NCBI RefSeq assembly: GCF_029223525.1
Contig: NZ_JARHTQ010000002.1
Span: 310,001-374,000, forward strand
DNA: 64,000 nucleotides
Source of the DNA: Streptantibioticus ferralitis
GTDB taxonomy: Bacteria; Actinomycetota; Actinomycetes; Streptomycetales; Streptomycetaceae
Reading direction: 5' to 3'
In this document: positions 51,592 to 59,760 of the stretch, one piece after another
Position numbering within the stretch: position 1 is the first letter of the stretch
Layout: the number at the start of each line of letters is the position of its first letter
Translations under genes and position numbers: made by a program
The notes under the pieces: model-generated
What the model was told of the DNA's origin: nothing
Database searches by the model: none
Seen by the model: only the letters and a program-made list of their open reading frames with translations

Positions 51592-52420
51592 CCCGCCCGC
51601 GCTCGCCGAGGCGCAGCGCTGGCTCCAGCACGCGGTCCTCGCACAGCACCCGCCGTCGCAGCCGGTCGAGGACATGCTGACCGCCTCTTCGCGGCTCGGC
51701 GCCGCACAGCGCCTCGGGGTCTACCGGCGCGGCTACCGGCTGCGGCTGCTGCAGGCGATGCGCGGACTGCACCCGGGGCTGCGCGCCCTGCTGGGCCCGG
51801 AGTTGTTCGACGACTTCGCCCTGGACTACCTGGACGCCTGCCCGTCCGGCTCGTACACGCTGCAACGGCTGGACGAGCGGTTCGCCGGCCATCTCGCGGC
51901 AGGTCGGCCGGACCGGGAACAGCCGGTGCGCCTGCGCGAGACCTGGATCGACGTGATGATCGACCTGGCCCGCTACGAGCGGGTGTTCGCCGAGGTCTAC
52001 GACGGTCCTGGCACCGAGGGCACGGGGATACCGACGTGGACCGGTCCGTTGGAGTCGGCACCGGAACTGCTCGGCCGGCGCGTGCTGTTGGCGCCTTGTC
52101 TTCGGGTGCTGCGACTGTGCGCGCCGGTCCACACGTACCTCGCCGCGGTCCGCCGGGGCCGTCGACCGGAACCGCCCGCCCCGCGGCCGGTATGGCTCGC
52201 CGTCTCGCGCCGGGACTACGTGGTCACCGCGACCGAGATCGCGTCCGACTCCTACCAGTTCCTGGCGGCGCTGCTCGGGGGCGCCGCTGTCCGCGTGGCG
52301 GCCGTCGAGGCGGGGATGGACACCGCCGACGCCGTGAACCGGCTCCGCGGGTGGGCGGCGAACGGCTGGGCGCGCGGACTGGCTCGCGCTCAGCCGTTCG
52401 CCGTACCGGCCTCGGCGTAG
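51584..52420 (+). CDS. DUF2063 partner protein (BufC/HvfC-like)
   Basis: A 278-residue protein of the DUF2063 family, named for a putative DNA-binding region but better known as the substrate-recognition partner of DUF692 enzymes. [54 protein letters not shown] (residues 43-96) is the conserved helical domain; the rest contains a beta region with [12 protein letters not shown]. It is translated from a GTG inside the last codons of the DUF692 gene, so the two are coupled and likely form a complex that docks the precursor. Confidence 0.85.
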   Translation: MASPPALAEAQRWLQHAVLAQHPPSQPVEDMLTASSRLGAAQRLGVYRRGYRLRLLQAMRGLHPGLRALLGPELFDDFALDYLDACPSGSYTLQRLDERFAGHLAAGRPDREQPVRLRETWIDVMIDLARYERVFAEVYDGPGTEGTGIPTWTGPLESAPELLGRRVLLAPCLRVLRLCAPVHTYLAAVRRGRRPEPPAPRPVWLAVSRRDYVVTATEIASDSYQFLAALLGGAAVRVAAVEAGMDTADAVNRLRGWAANGWARGLARAQPFAVPASA

Positions 52421-52467
52421 GACCGGTGAGGAGCGATTTCAACCAGCCCTGTCTGCAAGGAGAAACC

Positions 52468-53703
52468 ATGGCATCCCCCACCACCACCGAGATCAGCCTG
52501 CCACCGATCGTCCTCAGCTCGCCGGTCGATCCAACCACCGAGATCAGCGATGTCAGCCAGCTGATCAACCATCTCAAACAGGCCGCGTACCTGGAGATGT
52601 CCACCATCCCCATGTATCTCTACGCGTCGTTCTCGATCGGTTCCCGCGGCTACTCGCAGTGGGACCCCGGGATGGGGGCGTTCCGGCTGATTCGCAGCAT
52701 CGTGGTCGAGGAGATGCTGCACCTGTGCCTGGTCCGCAACCTGCTGGTGGCGCTCGGCTCCGACGAGATCGCCTTCTACTCGAAGGACTTCATGCCGAAG
52801 TACCCGTCGCCCATGCTGCACCGCCACCCCGAGCTGATCCTGCATCTGGGGCCCTGTGACAAGAAGTTGGTGCGGGACGTGTTCATGGAGTTCGAGCGGC
52901 CCAAGCCCAGGAAGGGCGAAGGGCCGCCGCCTCCCGGTCAGTACGCCACCATCGGCGAGTTCTACAAGGCGGTCGGCAAGGGGCTCGCCGCCCTCGACAA
53001 GAAGATGGGGCCCGCGCTGTGGCGGCACAACCGCCCGGAGTTGCAGTACGTGGCCGCGTACTGGAACAAGGACGGCGGCGGTGCACCGGTGCTGGTCCAC
53101 AACCTGAAGACCGCCAAGGACGCCCTGAAGATCATCGTGGAGCAGGGGGAGGGCATCGACCCCGACAAGCCCTCGGTGCCGATCGATCCGCTCAAGCCCA
53201 TCCCGGGCCTGGACGAGCTGCCGCACTACACCAAGTTCAAGCGCATCGCGGACGGCGTCGAGCCGTTGGGCCCGGTGTGGGCGCTGCCCACCGACCCGTG
53301 CGCCAAGATGTACGACGGCGACGCCGCGGTGAAGGCCGTCAACACCCTGTTCAACGCGATGTACTGCTATGTGCTGCACATGCTGGACGTCATGTACCAC
53401 ACCCCGTGGAAGGACGTGGAGCCCGGCAAGCACAGCAAGCGCTACGGACTGGAGCGCACCTTCATGTCGGCGATGCAGGGCGTGCTGGTGACCGTGGCGG
53501 ACATGATGGTCGCCACCCGCACCACGGTGGGCGACCTGGCTGTGCAGTACAACGCCGCGCCGACCTTCGAGTACCACAAGCTGCCGAAAACCGGGAAGCG
53601 CAAGCACCTCATCGAGCTGTGCGACAAGGCGATGACCTACTTCCCGCAGCTCGGCGGGGACAACAGCGTGCGCTGGCTGCTCGGCAAGATGCCCGACCTG
53701 TGA
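52468..53703 (+). CDS. large ferritin-like domain protein (VioB/IPD-synthase type)
   Basis: A 411-residue protein. The first 100 residues are a four-helix ferritin-like di-iron half: YLEMSTIPMYLYASFS (Glu43) and IVVEEMLHLCLVRNLL (Glu82, His85) give an ExnExxH pattern. A second half with helices FNAMYCYVLHMLDVMYH and a late TFMSAMQGVLVTVADMMVA follows. Layout matches the iminophenyl-pyruvate-dimer-synthase/ferritin-like family seen in violacein VioB-type proteins. ATG 52468 follows AAGGAGAAACC, 47 bases after the DUF2063 gene. It ends the operon. It could add a further oxidation or supply iron; unproven. Confidence 0.85.
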   Translation: MASPTTTEISLPPIVLSSPVDPTTEISDVSQLINHLKQAAYLEMSTIPMYLYASFSIGSRGYSQWDPGMGAFRLIRSIVVEEMLHLCLVRNLLVALGSDEIAFYSKDFMPKYPSPMLHRHPELILHLGPCDKKLVRDVFMEFERPKPRKGEGPPPPGQYATIGEFYKAVGKGLAALDKKMGPALWRHNRPELQYVAAYWNKDGGGAPVLVHNLKTAKDALKIIVEQGEGIDPDKPSVPIDPLKPIPGLDELPHYTKFKRIADGVEPLGPVWALPTDPCAKMYDGDAAVKAVNTLFNAMYCYVLHMLDVMYHTPWKDVEPGKHSKRYGLERTFMSAMQGVLVTVADMMVATRTTVGDLAVQYNAAPTFEYHKLPKTGKRKHLIELCDKAMTYFPQLGGDNSVRWLLGKMPDL

Positions 53704-53723
53704 GCCGGCTCGGCTGACCGGAA

Positions 53724-53769
53724 GCGGGAGACGGCGAGCCCTCCGTTCCTCGGTGGGCTCGCCGCCCGC
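53724..53769. terminator. terminator between the MNIO operon and the PLP enzyme gene
   Basis: A 15-base-pair G-C-rich stem with a three-base AGA bulge and a 13-base loop lies 20 bases after the ferritin-like gene, against the convergent stop at 53771. Confidence 0.8.
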
Positions 53770-53770
53770 G

Positions 53771-55276
53771 TCAGACGGTCGCGTCGGCGGTCGGCTGCCA
53801 ACCGATCTTCGGTGCGTGGGAGAGGAGTTGCCCCAGAGCCTCGCCGATCAGCTTGACGGCCTTGGTGACCGTCTCGCGGGCGTAGGCCGTGAAGCACAGA
53901 CGGAAGTAGCCGGGCTCAGGGCAGGACAGGGTCGTGCCGGGGAGCAGCTGTACGCCGGTCCGCTCGGCGATGTACCACCGCAGCAGTTCCTCGGCGGGCG
54001 GGATGTCCCGGAAGACGATCGGAAGTCGGCGGCGCTCCGACTCCGGAAGGCAGTCGTGGAAACGCCGCGGTTCGGGGAATCGCTCCCGCAGGCAGTCGAG
54101 CAGATCCACCGGCGGCTGGTTGAAATACGGCAGGTAGTTCCGCAGATCGAGCAGGAAGAACTGCGCCGGATTGGCCTTCTCCCGGTACACATACGGAAGG
54201 CCCGCCTCCTGGAGCGCTGCGCGGACGCCGGCGAAGTTCGCGGTGAGCGTCTTGCCGTACTCCTTCATCAGTGTCGCGGTGTACGGCTCGCTGTCATGGC
54301 CGCGGCTCTCCAACAGTTTGCCGATCACGAAGTGCTTGAGGGAGTCGAACGGGCTGAACCAGGAGAGGGTTTCCCGGCTACTGGTGCCGCCCATGGCCTC
54401 ATGGACCACGGGCGAGCGGGAGATCACCACTCCCGCGCGGAATCCGGAGAGGCCGAAGTCCTTCGCGAAACCCCACACGACGTGGATCCGGTCGCTGTTG
54501 CCCGGTTTCTTGTAGGCGTCCAATGCGAGCGCACTGGTGAACGAAGGGGTGGCGCCCGCGATTTGGGAATGCGCGTACATCTCGTCCGAGATGATGTGCA
54601 TCTGCGGGTCGCGTTCCAGCGCCCACGAGTAGATCGATTCCAGCAGCGCTTTGTCGTAGTTGACGCCGAGCGGGTTGTGCGGATTGGTGAGGACCAGCAG
54701 TTTCGGCGGGACGGGCTGTGCGGCGTAGGCGTCCTGGAGGTTCTTCAGGGTCAGTGTGAACGGCGGGTCGCCCTCGGGTGAGACCGGGGCGGGGACGCAG
54801 ACCAGGCCAGGACGTTGCTGGAAGCACCACTTGAAGCCCTGCCAGAACGGCGCGGGCAGCAGTACGCCGTCGCCTGACTTGAGGGCGCCGCCCTCCTTCA
54901 GCGCGAAGGCCAGGCATTCCAGGGCGCCGGACACGCCCGCGGTCCCGAAGACATCGCGCCAGTCGACGTCGACGTGGAAGGCACGGCTGAGCATCCGCGC
55001 CGTCTCCTGGCGCAGTTGGTCGGTTCCGTACGCTCTGGTGTATCTGATCCCGTTCTCCGGGAGAACGCCCAGCTGCTTGAACACCTTCTCCTTGAGGGAG
55101 TCGTAGAGCAGGACGTTCTCCGCGGTGGCGAGATTGACCGTCTTGGGGTGGTACTCCTGATACAGGGCGAGGCGCTGTTCCGGGTCGGCGACGTGCGCCA
55201 GCAGAGTTGACAGTTCGTCTGCTGCCAGGGCGTCGACCACGTGCTGCGCCGTCGTCGTGTCGGATTTCACGGTCAT
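53771..55276 (-). CDS. ACC-synthase-like fold-type I aminotransferase
   Basis: A 501-residue PLP enzyme. ATG 55276 with GCAGGAGAAGC upstream. Conserved phrases NLATAENVLLYDSL, TRAYGTDQLRQETA, FGTAGVSGALECLAF, LTNPHNPLGVNY, IISDEMYAHSQ and WGFAKDFGLSGFRAGVV (PLP lysine) follow the 1-aminocyclopropane-1-carboxylate synthase / class I aminotransferase pattern. SGFRAG and a final RLCFTAYA supply the carboxylate-binding arginines. ACC synthase itself, a gamma-elimination PLP lyase, or an aminotransferase for a specialised metabolite are all possible. No adjacent pathway gene tells which. Confidence 0.82.
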   Translation of the reverse strand: MTVKSDTTTAQHVVDALAADELSTLLAHVADPEQRLALYQEYHPKTVNLATAENVLLYDSLKEKVFKQLGVLPENGIRYTRAYGTDQLRQETARMLSRAFHVDVDWRDVFGTAGVSGALECLAFALKEGGALKSGDGVLLPAPFWQGFKWCFQQRPGLVCVPAPVSPEGDPPFTLTLKNLQDAYAAQPVPPKLLVLTNPHNPLGVNYDKALLESIYSWALERDPQMHIISDEMYAHSQIAGATPSFTSALALDAYKKPGNSDRIHVVWGFAKDFGLSGFRAGVVISRSPVVHEAMGGTSSRETLSWFSPFDSLKHFVIGKLLESRGHDSEPYTATLMKEYGKTLTANFAGVRAALQEAGLPYVYREKANPAQFFLLDLRNYLPYFNQPPVDLLDCLRERFPEPRRFHDCLPESERRRLPIVFRDIPPAEELLRWYIAERTGVQLLPGTTLSCPEPGYFRLCFTAYARETVTKAVKLIGEALGQLLSHAPKIGWQPTADATV

Positions 55277-55402
55277 GGTGCTTCTCCTGCGCGTCGTTGA
55301 GCGGAGTGAATTCGATGTCACATGACGCGCAGATGTTATCGCCGACGGTAATCAATTCCGGGGCGGCGCGATGGTCAGGCCGTCAGTTGATTCCGCTGAC
55401 GG

Positions 55403-56377
55403 TCAGATCCAGTCCTTGCGCTTGAAGCTGACGTACAGGATGGCGGAGAGGATCACGATGGCCGCGGTGGATTCCACGAAACCCCATTCGGTGCTGAATC
55501 CCGGATAGGGGACGTTCTGCCCGTAGAAACCGGTCACCGCGGTGGGCACGGCGATGATCGACGCCCAGCTGGTCACCTTCTTCATGATGAGGTTCATGCG
55601 GTTGCCCTGGACGGTGAGGTTCGTCTCCATGATGGAGGTGACCATGTCGCGCAGGGATTCGGTCCATTCGGTGGCCCGCAGCACGTGGTCGTAGACGTCC
55701 TGGTAATAGGGCATCAGCGGTTCGTTGACGATGTGCAGATCGCGGCGCAGCAGGCTGTTGACCACTTCCCGCATGGGGATGACGACCCGGCGCAGTCTGG
55801 TCAGGCTCTTGCGCAGCTCGTAGGAACGGCGTTGGACGGAGTCGATCTGCGCGCGGCTGTCCTCGAAGAGGAGGTCCTCGACCTCCTCGATACGGTCGTC
55901 GAGGGTCTGCACCGCTGCGAAGTGCCCGTCGACGATGACGTCGAGCAGCCCGTACAGCAGGAAGCCGACACCGTGTTTGGCCAGGTCGGGGTTGTTGTCC
56001 CAGCGGGCCACGACCTGTTCGATGTCGAAGCTGTCGTCGTTGCGGATGGTGATCAGCGCCGTCTTGGTGACGAAGACCGAGATCTCGTGGGTGGTGAGCA
56101 GCCCGCTGTCGGGGTCGGTGCTGACCGAGTAGGCGCTCACGAAGGCGTGGGTGCGGTAGTGGTCGAGTTTGGGGCGCTGGTGGTCGTGGCGTGCGTCCTC
56201 CACCGCCAGTTCGTGCAGCCCGAACTCCTCGCTGATCATCGCGAAGTCGGCGGGCCCGGGGGCGCACAGATCGAGCCACACCGCCGCGTCGGGATCGGTG
56301 ATGTATTCGGATATGTCCTCGACCGGGAAGTCTTCCAGTGCGAGGGTGCCATTGCGGTAGAGACGGGTTCGAGCCAT
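55403..56377 (-). CDS. corA: CorA-family magnesium/cobalt transporter
   Basis: A 324-residue CorA protein. The N-terminal cytoplasmic funnel has FAMISEEFGLHELAVEDARH and SVFVTKTALITIRNDD; the stalk helix with REVVNSLLRRD leads to two C-terminal membrane helices. The pore signature, normally GMN, reads FYGQNVPYPG here (YGQN), a variant common in streptomycetes. ATG 56377 is the start; the open frame extends further upstream without homology. Confidence 0.9.
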   Translation of the reverse strand: MARTRLYRNGTLALEDFPVEDISEYITDPDAAVWLDLCAPGPADFAMISEEFGLHELAVEDARHDHQRPKLDHYRTHAFVSAYSVSTDPDSGLLTTHEISVFVTKTALITIRNDDSFDIEQVVARWDNNPDLAKHGVGFLLYGLLDVIVDGHFAAVQTLDDRIEEVEDLLFEDSRAQIDSVQRRSYELRKSLTRLRRVVIPMREVVNSLLRRDLHIVNEPLMPYYQDVYDHVLRATEWTESLRDMVTSIMETNLTVQGNRMNLIMKKVTSWASIIAVPTAVTGFYGQNVPYPGFSTEWGFVESTAAIVILSAILYVSFKRKDWI

Positions 56378-56664
56378 GGCGCCAGAGCCTAGGGGGACGG
56401 CCGCTCGCCCTGGCAGGGGGGTGGCGAAGATCCGCTCAACAGGCCACCGGCCGACCGTCCGCCGGCTGCGGCCGCAAGGGCGTAGGCCGAGGTCGGTGCC
56501 GCGTGCCGGTGACCGTGTTGAGGTACTGCTCGATGCCGTCGAGGATTCCCTCGGTACCGGCGACCGCCTGATCACAGGTGTAGGGGGCGATGACGTCCTG
56601 GTGGTGGACGGCGACCGTCTGACCCGCGCGGACCTGCCGGGCGCGGCCGTGCCGTGGGGCCGGA

Positions 56665-57417
56665 TCAGCAGTAGCGGAGCGAGCCCGGCGTGGTGAGCAG
56701 TTCGCCCGTCTCAAGCCAGGTCTTCAGACCGGAGAGGATCATCGGCCAGCCGCCGTAGAGCTCTTCGTTGGCGCCCTCGCGCAGCTGGTCGTGGGTGACG
56801 GTCAGCCGGCAGGAGTCGCCGATGGGTTCGATCTCCCAGGTGATCCGCGACGCTCCCTCGCTCTTCACCTCGTCGCTCCACAGCGCGGTCATGGTCTGCA
56901 CGAGTCGGCGCGGCGGGTCGACCTCCAGGTTCTCGCCCTCGCCGAGCGGCCCCGGGGCGCCCGGGGCACCCATCTCGAACCGTGAGCCCGGTGTCCAGTC
57001 CGAGGTCACCCGGGCGCCGAAGTTGTACTTGCTCCTGATCTCGGGGTCGGTGATCGCCTCCCAGAGGCGCTCCGGGGTGGTGCGGATGTAGATCTCGAAG
57101 ATCTTCTGCATCGGACTCTCCAGTCGGCTCTTGAGGCCGCTCAGCGCGGCGGCCCAGGGCTCCGCGTACTTGCTCACCCACCGGTCGTGGACGAGCCGGA
57201 TGGGGACGGGGTTGAGGAAGTGCAGCTTCTGCCGGCCTTGCCGCCGCGTTACCACCAGCCCTGCCTCCTCAAGCTGCTTGAGGTGCTTCATCACCGCGAA
57301 GCGGGTGATGTCGAACCGTGCCTCAAGCGCGCTGAGCGTCTGCCCGTCCTCACGGAAGAGCTCGTCGAGCAGGCTGCGTCGCGTCGGGTCGGCGAGCGCC
57401 TTGAATACCGCGTCCAC
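56665..57417 (-). CDS. ArsR-SRPBCC (AHSA1) fusion autorepressor
   Basis: A 250-residue fusion. The N-terminal ArsR winged helix (FKALADPTRRSLLDELF, then TRFAVMKHLKQLEEAGLV and a beta wing) occupies residues 1-95. An AHSA1/SRPBCC hydrophobic ligand pocket (YIRTTPERLWEAITDPE, FEMGAPGAPG, and a last WPMILSGLKTWLE helix) follows. The start is GTG 57417 with no ribosome site, since the promoter places the transcript start at or near that codon (leaderless). The operator palindrome between -35 and -10 points to strict autorepression released by an unknown lipid or aromatic ligand. Confidence 0.88.
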   Translation of the reverse strand: MDAVFKALADPTRRSLLDELFREDGQTLSALEARFDITRFAVMKHLKQLEEAGLVVTRRQGRQKLHFLNPVPIRLVHDRWVSKYAEPWAAALSGLKSRLESPMQKIFEIYIRTTPERLWEAITDPEIRSKYNFGARVTSDWTPGSRFEMGAPGAPGPLGEGENLEVDPPRRLVQTMTALWSDEVKSEGASRITWEIEPIGDSCRLTVTHDQLREGANEELYGGWPMILSGLKTWLETGELLTTPGSLRYC

Positions 57418-57423
57418 CCCTCG

Positions 57424-57453
57424 AAAATAGGTGACCAATTGGTCACATGTCAA
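57424..57453 (-). promoter_or_regulatory. promoter with built-in operator for the ArsR-SRPBCC gene
   Basis: On the minus strand TTGACA (57453-57448) and TATTTT (57429-57424) are 18 bases apart. The spacer contains the perfect palindrome GTGACCAATTGGTCAC (57446-57431). The GTG start lies 7 bases after the -10 box, so the mRNA should start at the codon itself. Repressor binding would block polymerase directly. Confidence 0.82.
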
Positions 57454-57475
57454 TGATGCGGGCCGGCGGCGGGTG

Positions 57476-58732
57476 TCAGGCGCGAGGTCGTGCGGCGGCG
57501 CGGTGAGTCCGGGGCAGCGAGTGGAAGGCGAGCCCGGCGAGGAGGCCCCAGAAGGCGGCGCCGATACCCAGCACGGTGATGCCCGACGCGGTGACGGCGA
57601 AGGCGATCATGGAGGCTTCGCGGGCCTCCGAATCGGCGACCGCGGCAGCCAGGGCGGAGCCCAGCGTGCCGAGCAGGGCGAGGCCCGCGACCGCCTCGAT
57701 GAGCAGCGGAGGTGCGGCGGTGAGGAGCGCGGTGGACACACCCGCGGTGAGTCCCAGCCCCAGATAGGTCGCGCCTGCCGTGGCGGAGGCTATCCAGCGG
57801 CGCTTCGGGTCGGGGCCCGCGTCCGGCCCGGCCGCGAGCGCCGCACTGATCGCTGCCAGATTGAGCGCGAAACCGCCGAAGGGTGCGCACAGCGCGCTGG
57901 TCGTGCCGGTGCTGACCAGGATGGGCCGGGTGGGCGGTCGGTAGCCGAACTGGTTGAGGACCGCGATCCCAGGAACGTTCTGGGCGGCCATCGTGACCAC
58001 GTAGAGCGGTAGGGCGATGCCGATCACCGCGCCGACACTGAAGGCCGCAGGGGTCAGCGTCGGGGTGGGCAAGAGCTGCTCGAACGAGCCCAGATGGGGA
58101 TGGCGCAGAACGGCGAGGCTGCCGAGCGCGACGACAAATGCGGCAGGCGTGGCCCAGCGGCGGGCGAAGGGGGTGAGCAGTGCCCAGGTGGCGATGGCTG
58201 GCAGGGAGAGGGAAGGCAGCCGCACGGCGGCCTGCACCGGTGTGAGACACACCGGCAGCAGCACTCCGGCCAGCATGGCGGATGCCAGCGGTGCCGGAAT
58301 GCCGGTCACCCAGCGGCCGAGCCGACGCCAAAGGCCGGTGGTGGCAAGCAGGATTCCGGCGATGACGAAGGCGCCGACCGCACAGGAGTAACCGCCGGGT
58401 TGGCGGCCGGTGGAGACCAGAAGCGCGGCTCCCGGAGTCGACCAGGCGATGCTGATCGGCTGCCGGTAGCGGATCGAGAGTCCGATGCCCAGTAGTCCCA
58501 TCGCCGTACAGAGCGCCAGGAGCCCGGAGACGGCCTGGCGCTGGTCCGCGCCGACCGCGCGTAGCCCCGAGATGACCACCGCGAAGGCACCGGAGAAGCC
58601 GACGACGGCGGTGACGACTCCGGCGGTCAGCGGTTGCGTGAGGCCGCGGGCCGGATCGCCGGTCGAACCGGCGCGGGCATCGGGTGTGGAGCCGTTGCGC
58701 CTGCGGGCCTCGGCGCGAAGCTGCTGTTCCAT
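57476..58732 (-). CDS. benE: benzoate/H+ symporter family permease
   Basis: A 418-residue BenE-family membrane protein with about 12 helices. GLTQPLTAGVVTAVVGFSGAFAVVISGLRAVGAD at the start and FGGFALNLAAISAALAAGPDAGPDPKRRW in the middle are the family signatures; PGAALL near residue 120 is also conserved. ATG 58732 is 37 bases from the start of the divergent XRE-cupin regulator, whose operator lies between, so uptake is probably controlled by that regulator. Substrate may be benzoate or another aromatic acid; no ben catabolic gene is in the window. Confidence 0.88.
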   Translation of the reverse strand: MEQQLRAEARRRNGSTPDARAGSTGDPARGLTQPLTAGVVTAVVGFSGAFAVVISGLRAVGADQRQAVSGLLALCTAMGLLGIGLSIRYRQPISIAWSTPGAALLVSTGRQPGGYSCAVGAFVIAGILLATTGLWRRLGRWVTGIPAPLASAMLAGVLLPVCLTPVQAAVRLPSLSLPAIATWALLTPFARRWATPAAFVVALGSLAVLRHPHLGSFEQLLPTPTLTPAAFSVGAVIGIALPLYVVTMAAQNVPGIAVLNQFGYRPPTRPILVSTGTTSALCAPFGGFALNLAAISAALAAGPDAGPDPKRRWIASATAGATYLGLGLTAGVSTALLTAAPPLLIEAVAGLALLGTLGSALAAAVADSEAREASMIAFAVTASGITVLGIGAAFWGLLAGLAFHSLPRTHRAAARPRA

Positions 58733-58759
58733 ATACGGAACACTATCCCGGCCGGGATA
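58726..58759. promoter_or_regulatory. two palindromes in the benE / XRE-cupin divergent promoter
   Basis: GTTCC-ATATAC-GGAAC (58726-58741) overlaps the benE start, and the perfect 16-base palindrome TATCCCGGCCGGGATA (58744-58759) lies between the two genes. The 37-base gap leaves little room, so the two transcripts would compete and a bound regulator would block both. Confidence 0.7.
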
Positions 58760-58768
58760 CTGAATGCC

Positions 58769-59362
58769 ATGGTTCAGGCGTGGACCGCGCAATCCGCGGT
58801 CGAGACGGGTCGACGGATCCAGCGGCTTCGACAGGAACGCGGGCTCAGCCTCTCGGAGCTGGCGCGCTGCGCGGGCATCGGTAAGGCGACCCTGTCCGGA
58901 CTGGAGTCGGGCACGCGCAACCCGACGCTGGAGACGCTCTACGCCATCACCGGGCAACTGGGCGTCCCGCTGGCCTCCTTGCTGACGGCCGAGGGCGAGA
59001 CGGCCGGATCGGGACGTGCTGTGGCCGCGATCCGTGAGGTGCGTGGGGCGGCGGTGACCGCGAGGCTGCTGGAGGTCTTCGACGACGAAGCGGCCACCAC
59101 CGAGCTCTACTGGCTGACGATCGAGCCCGGTCGGGTGCAGCACTCGCCCGCGCATCCGCCGGGCGTGGTGGAGCACTTGACGGTCGTAGCCGGAGTCGCG
59201 CGGGTGGGGCCGCAGGACGCGGAGGTACTCGTGCCCGTGGGGGAGCACGTCTCCTGGCACGCGGACGTGCCGCACACCTATGCCGCCGCGACCGACGAGG
59301 TGGTGCAGGCCAGTCTGCTGATCCGGCAGCCGCGCGCCGCGTTGCACGGTAAGCGCGGCTGA
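58769..59362 (+). CDS. XRE-family regulator with C-terminal cupin
   Basis: A 197-residue regulator. The HTH (RIQRLRQERGLSLSELARCAGIGKATLSGLESGTRNPTLETLYAI, about residues 14-60) is joined to a cupin ligand domain (VQHSPAHPPGVVEHLTVVAGVARV, HVSWHADVPHTYAA). This class controls adjacent transporter genes in response to small molecules; here benE is divergent. ATG 58769 was preferred; an out-of-frame ATG lies 5 bases before. Confidence 0.88.
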   Translation: MVQAWTAQSAVETGRRIQRLRQERGLSLSELARCAGIGKATLSGLESGTRNPTLETLYAITGQLGVPLASLLTAEGETAGSGRAVAAIREVRGAAVTARLLEVFDDEAATTELYWLTIEPGRVQHSPAHPPGVVEHLTVVAGVARVGPQDAEVLVPVGEHVSWHADVPHTYAAATDEVVQASLLIRQPRAALHGKRG

Positions 59363-59586
59363 ACGACCTGGTGCGCGAGGTCATCCGTCGCCGGGCGGGA
59401 CGCAACGGCTCGGATCCGGGGGAGAGTTGTGGCCATCCGCGTCCAGCGTGCTGGGGGCGAGCCTCCGGCCGCTCCCCTCATCGGGCACCTACCGCCCGTA
59501 ACGGTCCGTGCGGACGCTGACCACGGCGGGCTGAACAGCGGGTCTAAAGTGGCAGCGGGGGCGAATCGGAACTCCTCGGAGCGGTC
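59363..59586. other. intergenic region
   Basis: About 220 bases between the XRE-cupin gene and a small coupled frame. No repeat or hairpin of note. It likely holds the promoter for the MASE1 gene. Confidence 0.4.
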
Positions 59587-59760
59587 ATGAGCCGACGCCG
59601 CACCATCCCGCCGGACAGCGAGGGAGGTCTGCCGCACGCCCTCGCCCGGCTCGGCAGGGCTCCCGGGGCGCGCACCGCGCCCGATCGGACCCGACGCAGC
59701 GCCGCTCCCCACATCCGCCACGGCGTTACCGCGCGCGGTAGAGAAACGGTCGTCGGGTGA
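59587..59760 (+). CDS. 57-residue frame coupled to the MASE1 gene
   Basis: ATG 59587, with CTCGGAGCGG upstream, opens a 57-codon frame (MSRRRTIPPDSEGG...), basic and without known motif, which ends at TGA 59758-59760. The GTG start of the MASE1 gene lies within it (GTGA). The overlap and good ribosome site suggest a leader peptide that delivers ribosomes to the membrane gene. A chance frame in GC-rich DNA cannot be ruled out. Confidence 0.4.
   Translation: MSRRRTIPPDSEGGLPHALARLGRAPGARTAPDRTRRSAAPHIRHGVTARGRETVVG

Noticed and set aside
56436-56664. Minus-strand fragment YTCDQAVAGTEGILDGIEQYLN between CorA and the ArsR fusion gene
   Set aside because: Resembles the end of a TAP-like alpha/beta hydrolase, but too short and without other motifs to report as a pseudogene.
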